From: Sinobacterium caligoides
GTDB lineage: Bacteria; Pseudomonadota; Gammaproteobacteria; Pseudomonadales; Sinobacteriaceae
Direction of reading: 5' to 3'
Assembly (NCBI RefSeq): GCF_003752585.1
Contig: NZ_RKHR01000003.1
Span: forward strand, 1,364,001 to 1,428,000
Length of the DNA stretch: 64,000 nucleotides
Position 1 is the first letter of the stretch; each line of letters opens with the position of its first letter. A program made the position numbers and the translations under genes. Below the pieces are notes generated by a model. That model was not told the origin of the DNA. It did not search any database and saw only the letters and a list, made by a program, of their open reading frames with translations. Of the stretch, positions 33,103-40,374 are shown one piece after another.

Positions 33103-33931
33103 AAATCGAACCTCCCATACTTACCGATGAGTTTGCCGTTCGCCAACTTCTTGCCTGCGCCGGCGTACCGAGACGATCAAAAACCCATTTGGCCTCAATC
33201 CCACACCAACCACTCTGCTCTGCGAAATCCAATGCTGTTTCAAGCGGTATCCCACACATGAAAAGCTCAGTAAGTGGCCCCGCCATGGTTTCCAATGTTC
33301 TCCAGGTCACCGAATAGCGTTTTTCTCTGCGCATCGAAATCCAGGCATCGAAGCAATCTGGATCTGGCTTGTGTGGCCACCCCCACTCAGCCCAATCATC
33401 GACCGATGGAATCAGTTTCGTTGTGGTTGTGTTTTTTGATTTAAATTCGCCCACCAAATTCTTCGCGGTATATATATTCTTTTTGATAGGTTCATTGGTA
33501 GGTTCAAAAGAATGGTAGGTTCTGGGTGTCACTGTGACACTACCCCCTGGTGTCACAGTGACACTAGGGTGGTCGCATTCTGACACTACCCCTGGTGTCA
33601 CAGTGACACTAGGGTGGTTGCATTCTGACACCACCCCTGGTGTCACAGTGGAACCACCCCCCTCCTCTATTGTGAGGTGAATCATGTTTGAATGATTACC
33701 TTTTAGACCACCTTTTCTTATCTCTACCTTCAAGAAACCACTCTCCTCAAGTGCTGACACATGTCGAATTACCGTGCTTCTGGACGCCTCACAACATCTA
33801 GCCATAGTCCCGTAAGAAGGCCAGCAACACCCTTTTTCATCTGCAGTATCGGCTAGATAGATAAGGATTAGCTTTCTGATTGGGTTACCAACTTCAGCCT
33901 TCATAGCCTTTGCCATTAACTCAAAGCTCAT
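33086..33931 (-). CDS. Replication initiator, O-like with HTH domain
   Basis: 281 residues. The N-terminal winged helix KLILIYLADTADEKGCCWPSYGTMARCCEASRSTVIRHVSALEESGFLKV is the HTH_36 type seen in phage replication proteins. A spacer made of 15-residue repeats (VTVTPGVVSECDHPS) follows, encoded by the iteron array. The C-terminal half (WAEWGWPHKPDPDCFDAWISMRREK..WVFDRL) resembles the part of such proteins that recruits the replisome. The origin appears to lie inside the gene, as in lambda O. It follows Cro by 12 nt. No P-like loader is visible next to it. Confidence 0.75.
   Translation of the reverse strand: MSFELMAKAMKAEVGNPIRKLILIYLADTADEKGCCWPSYGTMARCCEASRSTVIRHVSALEESGFLKVEIRKGGLKGNHSNMIHLTIEEGGGSTVTPGVVSECNHPSVTVTPGVVSECDHPSVTVTPGGSVTVTPRTYHSFEPTNEPIKKNIYTAKNLVGEFKSKNTTTTKLIPSVDDWAEWGWPHKPDPDCFDAWISMRREKRYSVTWRTLETMAGPLTELFMCGIPLETALDFAEQSGWCGIEAKWVFDRLGTPAQARSWRTANSSVSMGGSIYENEH
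33525..33652. repeat. Iteron array, probable phage replication origin
   Basis: Copies of the palindrome GTGTCACWGTGACAC occur at about 33526-33540, 33550-33564 and 33595-33609, with a fourth partial copy at 33640-33651 and half sites TGACACYAC between them. The last part is a 45-bp tandem repeat, 2.5 copies. The array lies inside the initiator gene, as the lambda origin does in O. Perfect inner symmetry suits a dimeric initiator. Confidence 0.7.
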
Positions 33932-33943
33932 ATCAGCTCCTTG

Positions 33944-34138
33944 CTAGCCACACTTTGGGGGGCTGGTATAAAAATTAGGGTTATATTTCAACTTCCCACT
34001 AGTAATACGCTCAAGCCGGAGAGCCTGCTTTTCTGGCACAACTTCCCCCCACCGAGAAACCGCAGCCTGCGATATACCTAGGGCTAACGATGCTTTAGTA
34101 GTCCCCTCAAAGTGAGCTATCACGCTTTTCTTTCTCAT
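33944..34138 (-). CDS. cro: Cro-type repressor
   Basis: 64 residues. The whole sequence follows the small Cro family: KKSVIAHFEGTTKASLALGI then SQAAVSRWGEVVPEKQALRL and TSGKLKYNPNFY. The recognition helix is SQAAVSRW. It is divergent from CI across three operators. Binding should repress the CI promoter and favour lytic growth. First gene of the leftward replication and late run. Confidence 0.9.
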   Translation of the reverse strand: MRKKSVIAHFEGTTKASLALGISQAAVSRWGEVVPEKQALRLERITSGKLKYNPNFYTSPPKCG

Positions 34139-34174
34139 ATCTATCCATCCTCAATCATCGTACAGAGGCACAAT

Positions 34175-34236
34175 ATAACCAAAGTTATCAGCCCGTCAAT
34201 AACTTTAGTTAGTTTCACTGTTATAACAAAAGTTAT
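34175..34236. promoter_or_regulatory. Three CI/Cro operators between cro and cI
   Basis: ATAACCAAAGTTAT (34175-34188), ATAACTTTAGTTAG (34199-34212) and ATAACAAAAGTTAT (34223-34236) share ATAAC-N4-GTTAT symmetry. Their centres are exactly 24 bp apart, like lambda OR1-3. On the minus strand TTGACG (around 34191-34196) and TATATT (around 34174-34179) give a promoter for cro overlapping the first operator. Confidence 0.85.
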
Positions 34237-34247
34237 ATTGTATCGAG

Positions 34248-34901
34248 ATGAATAATTTAGCGAAAAACCTCAGAGCTAGACTCGCCGCCGTAGGCATGAC
34301 CCAAAGAGAGCTGGCAGAGAAGTGCGGCATATCTCAAGTAATGGTGCACAAGCTGTTATCAGGGAAATCGACGTCTACAACCAAGATACTTGAGCTATCA
34401 AGCGTTCTTGATTGCAGCCCAGAGTGGCTCATCAATGGCGAGGATGAAGAGCAAAAAAAACCTTCAGCTCGATATTGTAGCGAAGACGGCAGCAGCCGAA
34501 TGGGAAGCGTACCGCTTATTTCGCTCGTACAGGCAGGAGACTGGACCGCGCTAATGAACCGGACAGATCTCGAGGAGCCTGAGGCATGGCAGGCAACAAC
34601 ATCAAATGTTGGGCCCCACTCGTTCGCACTAAGGGTTCGAGGTGATTCAATGCTAAACCCTCTCGGCTTCCCATCAATCCCCGAGGGCTCGATAGTTATT
34701 GTTGACCCCGACTGCTCCGCCGATAACGGTAAAATTGTAGTTGCCAGGCTAGACGGGACAGCAGAGGCCACCCTCAAAAAACTTGTTATCGATGGCCCCC
34801 ATAAATATCTGAAACCCCTCAACCCCGATTATCGCCCCATAGCGATTAATGGTAACTGCTCCATTGTCGGGGTAGTAAAGCAAGTAGTCTCCGACCTATA
34901 A
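34248..34901 (+). CDS. CI-like phage repressor, S24 autopeptidase
   Basis: 217 residues. The N-terminal helix-turn-helix (MTQRELAEKCGISQVMVHKLLSGKS) binds the operators. The C-terminal LexA/S24 domain has the cleavage site Ala96-Gly97 (LVQAGD), catalytic Ser134 (RVRGDSML) and Lys177 (ATLKKL). RecA-stimulated self-cleavage should induce the prophage after DNA damage. The start lies 12 bp beyond the last operator and a clean terminator follows. Maintains lysogeny. Confidence 0.93.
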   Translation: MNNLAKNLRARLAAVGMTQRELAEKCGISQVMVHKLLSGKSTSTTKILELSSVLDCSPEWLINGEDEEQKKPSARYCSEDGSSRMGSVPLISLVQAGDWTALMNRTDLEEPEAWQATTSNVGPHSFALRVRGDSMLNPLGFPSIPEGSIVIVDPDCSADNGKIVVARLDGTAEATLKKLVIDGPHKYLKPLNPDYRPIAINGNCSIVGVVKQVVSDL

Positions 34902-34924
34902 ACAACCTTAGACAGCCTAATAAC

Positions 34925-34951
34925 AGCCCGCCTTAGAGCGGGCTTTTTTTT
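34925..34951 (+). terminator. Intrinsic terminator after cI
   Basis: Stem AGCCCGC/GCGGGCT with a 6-nt loop, followed by a run of eight or so T residues. It ends the cI transcript 24 bp after the stop. Confidence 0.9.
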
Positions 34952-34967
34952 ACCTCGAGTAAATAAA

Positions 34968-35009
34968 TTAACCAAAGTTATTGACCAAGATAATAACCAT
35001 GGTTATATT
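34968..35009 (+). promoter_or_regulatory. Second operator pair and rightward promoter
   Basis: TTAACCAAAGTTAT (34968-34981) and ATAACCATGGTTAT (34993-35006) are further CI/Cro-type operators, centres 25 bp apart. A sigma-70 promoter TTGACC (34981-34986)-17 nt-TATATT (35004-35009) overlaps both, so it is repressed in the lysogen. It drives the rightward AlpA-to-spanin genes, playing the part of lambda PL/OL. Confidence 0.8.
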
Positions 35010-35048
35010 CTCAGTGGTGACATATAACCGTTAGCGAGAGCAAAGCAC

Positions 35049-35255
35049 ATGAACACTTCAAACATTACCCCCGAACGCATCCTAAAGTTGGCAGAAGTTA
35101 AGAGCCGCACCAGCTGCTCCACAACCTTCATCTACGAAAAGATATCCACTGGTGAGTTTCCCAAACAACTCCAAATTACCCCTCGCTCAGTCGGCTGGCT
35201 GGAATCCGAGATTAATGGCTGGATAGCTGAAAAAGCAGCCCAGCGTATAGCATGA
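35049..35255 (+). CDS. AlpA-family regulator / excisionase
   Basis: 68 residues. LAEVKSRTSCSTTFIYEKISTGEFPKQLQITPRSVGWLESEINGWIAE is the winged-helix pattern of AlpA. Members act as excisionases or as activators of the integrase gene. First gene after the CI-controlled promoter, so it would be switched on at induction. Confidence 0.85.
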   Translation: MNTSNITPERILKLAEVKSRTSCSTTFIYEKISTGEFPKQLQITPRSVGWLESEINGWIAEKAAQRIA

Positions 35256-35281
35256 CCCCGACAAGTAGCGAGGCAACTCAC

Positions 35282-35452
35282 ATGAACGCAAATAAGTTAA
35301 GCAGGGTAGTTAACCCTATTCACAACATAACCGGTGTCGACAAAAAGGAGCTTAGGCTTAAGTTAGCAGCACTAGAAAACCGTCTAGGACAACAGCTTAT
35401 TAGCTCCTTAATCCTTAGTGACACCCAGGCAGTAGTTGAGATAACCCCGTGA
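35282..35452 (+). CDS. Small unknown early phage protein
   Basis: 56 residues from ATG 35282, chosen because GAGG lies 8 nt upstream; an in-frame ATG at 35252 overlapping the AlpA stop would add 10 residues. It contains a helical segment (KKELRLKLAALENRLGQQLISSLI). I recognise no family. It overlaps the next gene by 4 nt. Confidence 0.5.
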   Translation: MNANKLSRVVNPIHNITGVDKKELRLKLAALENRLGQQLISSLILSDTQAVVEITP

Positions 35453-35784
35453 GTGCATTTGCTGTATTCGGCGTTTCACGGCAGCTCTGCCTCATCAAGG
35501 CCAAAAAGGCTGTTAGCAGCAAGAATCTAACTTATGAAGAGTGGCTAAAAGAGTCTGAACTGAAGGCTGAAGCAATATATAAACAAGGGCGCAAAGTCAT
35601 CCTTTCGTGGCGATACGATGCACCTCAGTTCTGCGACGAGTTCATCAAGGCATGCGATAAGGACAACTATAAAGACCTAGAGGTTCGAGTTCTGAGCATT
35701 ATTGGCACTACAAAGAATGGCGAAGAAAAAATCTCATGGGAAAGGTACGAGAGAGAAGAGAGCTCTTCCCTACTTCCGCAGTAA
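35449..35784 (+). CDS. Unknown early phage protein
   Basis: 111 residues from a GTG that overlaps the preceding stop by 4 nt. It is soluble, charged and probably alpha/beta (KNLTYEEWLKESELKAEAIYKQGRKVILSW). No family recognised. Co-transcribed with the AlpA gene. Confidence 0.5.
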   Translation: MSAFAVFGVSRQLCLIKAKKAVSSKNLTYEEWLKESELKAEAIYKQGRKVILSWRYDAPQFCDEFIKACDKDNYKDLEVRVLSIIGTTKNGEEKISWERYEREESSSLLPQ

Positions 35785-35807
35785 CGCAAATATTAGCGAG
35801 GTACATA

Positions 35808-36281
35808 ATGAAGTTTTCCAAACATGAACTAAAAGTGATGAGCCGAACACTTACCGCAGGCTCTACCATGAAATCAAAAGCCCTTGCCTATGCCGATGAA
35901 ATCGCACAAGCCTACCTTGCCGGCCACTCTCTTCGCATACTAGCCAATGATTACGACGTCTCACGTACAGCAATAACTTCCGCACTTGATAGCAAAGGGG
36001 TTAAACGGAGAAGCCAGCAGGAAAGTAACAGGCTTGGGGGTGGCGTGAGCATGATAAAAACAAAGAAGGCGTGGCAGTGTGCGAACATCATTGCCGAAGA
36101 GTACAGGGAAGGTTACACACCGAAGGAGATTGGGGATAAATGGGGAATATCCCCATTTACTGCCCGAAGGATTGTTATTAGCACAGGCCAGAAAACTCGA
36201 AGTGTTCGTGAGAGTCATTCAGCTTCAAATGCATTAAAGCTTAAAAACGAGAAACTAAGAAGAATGACGTCGACACAGTGA
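35808..36281 (+). CDS. Protein with two helix-turn-helix segments
   Basis: 157 residues from ATG 35808 with GAGG 8 nt upstream; the frame is open further back. Two resolvase-like helix-turn-helix patterns are visible: YLAGHSLRILANDYDVSRTAITSALDSKGV and YREGYTPKEIGDKWGISPFTARRIVISTGQ. It is basic and probably binds DNA as an early regulator. No named family. Confidence 0.6.
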   Translation: MKFSKHELKVMSRTLTAGSTMKSKALAYADEIAQAYLAGHSLRILANDYDVSRTAITSALDSKGVKRRSQQESNRLGGGVSMIKTKKAWQCANIIAEEYREGYTPKEIGDKWGISPFTARRIVISTGQKTRSVRESHSASNALKLKNEKLRRMTSTQ

Positions 36282-36333
36282 ACTCCCACCTTCCATCAAC
36301 ATACCTCACCACGAAACATAGGATCCTATATTT

Positions 36334-36603
36334 ATGAAAGCCAAGCCCCCCCCTACGGTTACCACTCCATCCAGCTCCGCCTCAGGACCTCATACGCCTG
36401 CTAAAGCTGATAGCCATTATGATGCAGGGGGGATCAAGACTATCTGCATTCTCAAAGCCAAGTTAACACCAGAACAATACGAAGGCTTCCTACTAGGCAA
36501 TATCATCAAGTATTCATCTCGAATTAATCACAAAGGTCAATTTGACTCTGATGCCCGCAAGATCGGCGTATATACAAAAATGCTTGAGGAGAATCGTGCG
36601 TGA
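36334..36603 (+). CDS. DUF3310 protein
   Basis: 89 residues. After a Pro/Ser/Thr-rich start comes the DUF3310 pattern HYDAGGIKTICILKAKLTPEQYEGFLLGNIIKYSSRINHKGQFDSDARKI, common in phage early regions. The function of the family is not settled; a nucleotide-metabolism role has been suggested. It precedes the spanin genes. Confidence 0.8.
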   Translation: MKAKPPPTVTTPSSSASGPHTPAKADSHYDAGGIKTICILKAKLTPEQYEGFLLGNIIKYSSRINHKGQFDSDARKIGVYTKMLEENRA

Positions 36604-36642
36604 AGATCTGCTTAATTGGTGATCAATACTCTAGGATACCCT

Positions 36643-37041
36643 ATGGGTAACCGCATCATACCAACCATATTATTACTTGCTGCATTAGTCTCACACTCCG
36701 CAGTTTATATCGCAGGGAAGGCTGTACAGCATGCCTCTGATATCAACGCAGAGACTAAGCGCCAAAACGAAATCGAAGCTATGGCAAGGCGAGACCAGGA
36801 GAAGTTAAGCAGGCAACTGAACGCTGCAATAGCATCACTCGCCGCCGAGCAACTGAAAAAGCAGCAGGTTAAAACCAAAGAGGTCATCAAATATGTCGAC
36901 AAGTATCACAAGGCTCTCCCTAATACTCGTGATTGTATTAATCGCTCCGGGCTGCTCAAACTCAACAACGTTACAACGCCTACCCTACCCGCAGCCACCA
37001 GCCGATCTAATGGAGCCACCACCATTACTTCCAAGATATGA
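36643..37041 (+). CDS. Rz: Inner-membrane spanin Rz
   Basis: 132 residues from ATG 36643 (TAGGA 6 nt upstream). One N-terminal membrane segment (IIPTILLLAALVSHSAVYIA) is followed by a long periplasmic coiled coil (TKRQNEIEAMARRDQEKLSRQLNAAIASL...) and an Rz-like end (NTRDCINRSGLLKLNN). Together with Rz1 it joins inner and outer membrane to finish lysis. The Rz1 gene is embedded in its 3' part in another frame. The spanins are some 24 kb from the endolysin in the prophage map. Confidence 0.85.
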   Translation: MGNRIIPTILLLAALVSHSAVYIAGKAVQHASDINAETKRQNEIEAMARRDQEKLSRQLNAAIASLAAEQLKKQQVKTKEVIKYVDKYHKALPNTRDCINRSGLLKLNNVTTPTLPAATSRSNGATTITSKI

Positions 37042-37150
37042 AGGTGCAGATACAGCAGCAGAGGTAACTCGAGCTCGAGGGAGAGCAATTACTGACACAT
37101 GGAATAAGTATGAGCAACTTCAAGCATGGGCTAGAAGATTGCGCAACTAA
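36893..37150 (+). CDS. Rz1: Outer-membrane spanin lipoprotein Rz1
   Basis: 85 residues starting inside Rz in the +1 frame relation typical of embedded spanins. The lipoprotein signal LILVIVLIAPGC gives Cys21 as the lipid-bearing residue. A proline-rich stretch follows (RLPYPQPPADLMEPPPLLP), as in Rz1. The C-terminal helix (ITDTWNKYEQLQAWARRL) should bind Rz. A broken copy of its 3' half lies at 39110-39240. Confidence 0.85.
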   Translation: MSTSITRLSLILVIVLIAPGCSNSTTLQRLPYPQPPADLMEPPPLLPRYEGADTAAEVTRARGRAITDTWNKYEQLQAWARRLRN

Positions 37151-37274
37151 ACAGAAAAACTCACGCAAGTGAACTTGCTTTACTTATAGCAACCTAATCA
37201 TCTTCTTTTTCCAGCCTTATATTACCCCCCTTACCAAAGTCAGCCTTGACTGCAACATATCAAAAAAACATTTA

Positions 37275-37769
37275 TTAAGTTGCTATAAGATTCTTAGCAA
37301 ATTCTATGGACTCTATTGCATCGTCCCCTTTAAAATTACAATATACACCTAAGTCTGAAAACGTCACATATAGCACTCCTGCCGTATCCTCTGATAACGA
37401 CATCAATGTATCTAAAACACCTAGTTCGTGCCTTATTACTTTCTCCACCAGGCCTAACTTGAAGCTAACCACCAAGTAATCCGGATAATCACCACCTTCA
37501 AAATAAAACTTAACAAAACCATTTTCCTTTACTTTATTTTTAGATATAGAAAATGGAATATTTAAAAACTGTTTTGAAATTGCGCTACCGACCCCGCTAG
37601 GAAACCTTCCCTCTCCGCGTATCTCCCCATAACCGCGAAGATCCTTGTCATACCTGGATACAACCTCACTTTGAAAGAAACTAATATTAACATTATTAGT
37701 ATTATAATCCCCCAACAGCAAAGTCATATCACTTCCAGCAACCTTAAAATAAAAATCAACAGAAATCAT
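37275..37769 (-). CDS. Unknown AT-rich cargo protein
   Basis: 164 residues from ATG 37769 (GAGGG upstream). Beta-rich, with DFYFKVAGSDMTLLLGDYN and VLYVTFSDLGVYCNFKGDDAIESIEF. No signal peptide or recognised domain. It points opposite to the spanins and to the next gene, and its base composition is poorer in GC than the phage structural genes. The build resembles immunity-type proteins, but nothing firm supports this. Confidence 0.5.
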   Translation of the reverse strand: MISVDFYFKVAGSDMTLLLGDYNTNNVNISFFQSEVVSRYDKDLRGYGEIRGEGRFPSGVGSAISKQFLNIPFSISKNKVKENGFVKFYFEGGDYPDYLVVSFKLGLVEKVIRHELGVLDTLMSLSEDTAGVLYVTFSDLGVYCNFKGDDAIESIEFAKNLIAT

Positions 37770-38117
37770 TTCTTCACCCTCACAGAAACACAAAAATTAA
37801 ATAACCACACAGAAATATTTTTCATAAAAAACATTAACCATTTCCTCTCCATATTTAGGAGCACCTAAATACAGTAACCAAGAAAAGCATAAAAAGCCTT
37901 TGCTTGGCCTAGAAAGAGCTCATAAGCCACTACCCTTAACAACAAATCATACTAACGACCATATACTTTAAAACACACATCAACGTAGTTACACACTGCT
38001 TTGACAAACAATAAACCGTAACTAGACTAAGTCAATCAAGCAAAATGGAGGGGTGCACCTCCAGCCTGATATCAAGCACGGTCAGGACGACCAACTATCA
38101 TTTCATGGAGAAGAAAT
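37770..38117. other. AT-rich spacer with one promoter
   Basis: No supported gene. It contains a promoter-like TTGACA/TAGACT pair (38001-38028) reading into the secreted-protein gene, and the promoter area of the 37275-37769 gene at its left end. Confidence 0.5.
38001..38028 (+). promoter_or_regulatory. Sigma-70-like promoter
   Basis: TTGACA (38001-38006), 16-nt spacer, TAGACT (38023-38028), 90 bp upstream of the TTG start of the secreted-protein gene. It lies just after the unrelated cargo gene and suggests independent expression in the lysogen. Confidence 0.5.
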
Positions 38118-38945
38118 TTGAAAAACCTATTATGTTCCATCGCTACCATCGCCTCCATCGCTACTGCAACGAGTATTATCTCAAGTGCCGCTTATGCTGC
38201 TGATTCTAAAGCGACAGTTACCTTCGATCAGGGACAGGGACTTCCTCTCCATTTAGAAGCACCAACAAGCTATGAAGTAACTGTAAACTTCGGGAAGACA
38301 TTTTCATCCATAGAAGTGGTATGTTTTTGGGCTAAGTACGAAGACGACTTGCTAGATGTAGGTGATTCGATGACGCTTTCAGTACCATACACCCCCTTAG
38401 AAACCACAGGCTTGGAGTTACTTTGGAGCAATGACGGGGCAGAAGCTCAGAACCACAGGGAGTTCTGTACAATGGCTTGGAATCTGGAGCCCGCATTTCT
38501 TGACGGTGAGCACTCATTTACAATTAGCATGACAAACGGCGAAGCTACACTGAAAAGTCTTGACGTTACCATTACTGGCGAAGAGAGTAGCAGCCTTCAA
38601 ACCTTTGGTGTGGGTATCACCTTAGATGCAGGGGAAGGCCTTGTCGCTGCGACCGGTGGTAGAGTGAAGTACGATGCAAGCATTGAAAATATAGATTTGC
38701 TCTCATCTTACAAGGACTATATCCAGTGGTCTGTATTGTCTTTCCCTGATGGCCAAGAGTACCCAATTCATAAATCTCGAAAGGTTCAGCTAGGCGCAGG
38801 GGAAAGCAAAGAATACACACGCACTTACTTGAATATACACAGTTGGTTTCCTGCTGGTGAATACTCGCTGACGTGGTACGTAGCCGATCCTCTGGACGGC
38901 GCCATCATAAGTGACAAACTAGAGTTCACCAAAACAAACCCATAA
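38118..38945 (+). CDS. Secreted protein of unknown function
   Basis: 275 residues from a TTG start with GGAG about 7 nt upstream. A clear signal peptide (KNLLCSIATIASIATATSIISSAAYA) is followed by two beta-sandwich-like halves that begin with similar strings (TVTFDQGQGLPLHLEAPTSYEV and GVGITLDAGEGLVAATGGRVKY), so it may be a duplicated Ig-like domain. No family recognised. It has its own promoter and lies in the cargo region, so expression from the lysogen is plausible. Confidence 0.55.
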   Translation: MKNLLCSIATIASIATATSIISSAAYAADSKATVTFDQGQGLPLHLEAPTSYEVTVNFGKTFSSIEVVCFWAKYEDDLLDVGDSMTLSVPYTPLETTGLELLWSNDGAEAQNHREFCTMAWNLEPAFLDGEHSFTISMTNGEATLKSLDVTITGEESSSLQTFGVGITLDAGEGLVAATGGRVKYDASIENIDLLSSYKDYIQWSVLSFPDGQEYPIHKSRKVQLGAGESKEYTRTYLNIHSWFPAGEYSLTWYVADPLDGAIISDKLEFTKTNP

Positions 38946-38957
38946 CAATAATGGATT

Positions 38958-38991
38958 AAGTCGCTTATACGAGGTGTTATATAAGCGACTT
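38958..38991 (+). terminator. Perfect 12-bp stem-loop after the secreted-protein gene
   Basis: AAGTCGCTTATA and TATAAGCGACTT pair perfectly around a 10-nt loop. No T-tract follows, so termination is likely but not classical. Confidence 0.45.
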
Positions 38992-39035
38992 AGCCAATTC
39001 TAGATGTTAGCTGCCAAGTATTTAGCATTCTCAAT

Positions 39036-39242
39036 ACGCTGAGAGCAAGGACTGGGGTGCTAGCAAATATCCGATCTAAGCAAGAGGATAAATGATGCAA
39101 CAGCATCAATCGCCGCAGAGCAACACCTCCAAGATATGAAGGTGCAGATACAGCAGCAGAGGTAACTCGAGCTCGAGGGAAGGTTATCACTGACGTATGA
39201 AATAAATACGAACAACTTCAGGTGTGGACAAACAATACACAC
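39036..39242 (+). pseudogene. Mosaic scar: pieces of the MBL, Rz and Rz1 genes
   Basis: Three fragments follow one another. 39036-39076 (CTGAGAGCAA..GGTGCTAGCAAATATCCGATC) matches the 3' part of the metallo-beta-lactamase gene (about 41343-41394) with a gap. 39093-39110 (CAACAGCATCAATCGCCGCAGAGCAAC region) matches Rz around 36828-36855. 39112-39235 matches the Rz1 3' half (about 37030-37125). Frames are broken. It records past recombination or gene exchange in the cargo region. Confidence 0.7.
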
Positions 39243-39334
39243 AGGGGTCATTAGATTACTTAGAGCTAGTGAGGCTATTTACCAGCAACTCCTCTCGGTT
39301 TTGACCATTAAAACAAACATACTCATTAGCTAAA

Positions 39335-40054
39335 TTATTTTTCTAAACCTAATTCAAGTAAGTCATGCTTTTTTTGCACGCAACCAAACTCTATGCTCTT
39401 AATGATCAGGTCCGATGCTCTTTTATATCCGACAACCAGAATAATTGCCGACAAAGTAGAAAAGAATACTATAGAAAAAATTAAAAAACCTTGAGATAGA
39501 AATGAGCCAATGAAAGTTAAATCATCCTTAGGAAGGATCTTTATCTGAATATTTAACCCGAATATATAAACAGCCCATATAGCGCCAACCAGCCACTTAT
39601 AAAAGGAAACTCTTGCTGTGACTCTACTGTATATCTTATCTATATTCTCCTCCAGCAACTCAATCTTTTCTATAGTATCTAGCCTTTCCTTTTCTATGTG
39701 ATCAGTTGTTATTTTTACGTGTTTATCAGTAACACCATAATATGCATAAGTACTAGGAACAGAAAATATAGCAGGTATCATTGGCAGAAAAACACTGAGA
39801 CTTAATATATAGACCGAGTATTCACGATGATCATTAAAACTAGAAGAGGCCATAAGAGTAAAAAAAGAGAAAATAATTATTAAAACAAATGAGTAAACGC
39901 CTAACGGCTTAAAAAACTCTTCAACTCCTATCCTCAAATAGGAGAAAGGGAACAAGACAAATCTTGTAAAAAAGCTCCAAGCTTTATGATCCGTTGACAG
40001 ACCTAAAATACTGGCCTCAGTCTTCTCCAGTATTCTCTTAGTCATTTGAAACAT
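39335..40054 (-). CDS. Membrane protein with four predicted segments, unknown function
   Basis: 239 residues. Hydrophobic segments: VYSFVLIIIFSFFTLMA, VYILSLSVFLPMIPAIFSV, WLVGAIWAVYIFGLNI and GFLIFSIVFFSTLSAIILVVG. A charged helical stretch (TDHIEKERLDTIEKIELLEE) lies in the cytoplasmic middle. AGGAG is 10 nt upstream of the ATG. AT-rich and in the cargo region. Superinfection exclusion is possible for a prophage membrane protein, but no motif supports it. Confidence 0.5.
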   Translation of the reverse strand: MFQMTKRILEKTEASILGLSTDHKAWSFFTRFVLFPFSYLRIGVEEFFKPLGVYSFVLIIIFSFFTLMASSSFNDHREYSVYILSLSVFLPMIPAIFSVPSTYAYYGVTDKHVKITTDHIEKERLDTIEKIELLEENIDKIYSRVTARVSFYKWLVGAIWAVYIFGLNIQIKILPKDDLTFIGSFLSQGFLIFSIVFFSTLSAIILVVGYKRASDLIIKSIEFGCVQKKHDLLELGLEK

Positions 40055-40374
40055 GGTAATCCATCTCCTTTAACCTAAAGCACCACTATGCATATTATAC
40101 TTCAAGATAATACATCATTATTGTCTAATTGATTAGACCTCAAATAATCAAACTTACGTCCCACAAACTTCAAAATAATAAGCGATTACAATAACCACTC
40201 CTTCATCATAGTTTCATAAAACCACCAAGCTTCAGCCCCTCTTTTCTATCTTTACACCGATATCTAGCCGGTAATATAACCCTTTCTTGTTTGTTTTAAT
40301 TAGGGCAACGCCGTAGCCTTTCAGAAGAAGGCTAAATAAGCGTCTTCTTCAATCAAACAATTAATGGACTAATT
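40055..40374. other. Spacer between divergent cargo genes
   Basis: No supported gene. It must hold promoters in both directions. A small hairpin TAGCCTT/AAGGCTA (40314-40334) lies about 40 nt before the start of the next gene. Confidence 0.45.

Noticed and set aside
33525-33652. Repeat array considered as CRISPR
   Set aside because: Units are palindromes with coding spacers inside the initiator gene, no unique spacers of constant length and no cas genes; an iteron origin explains it.
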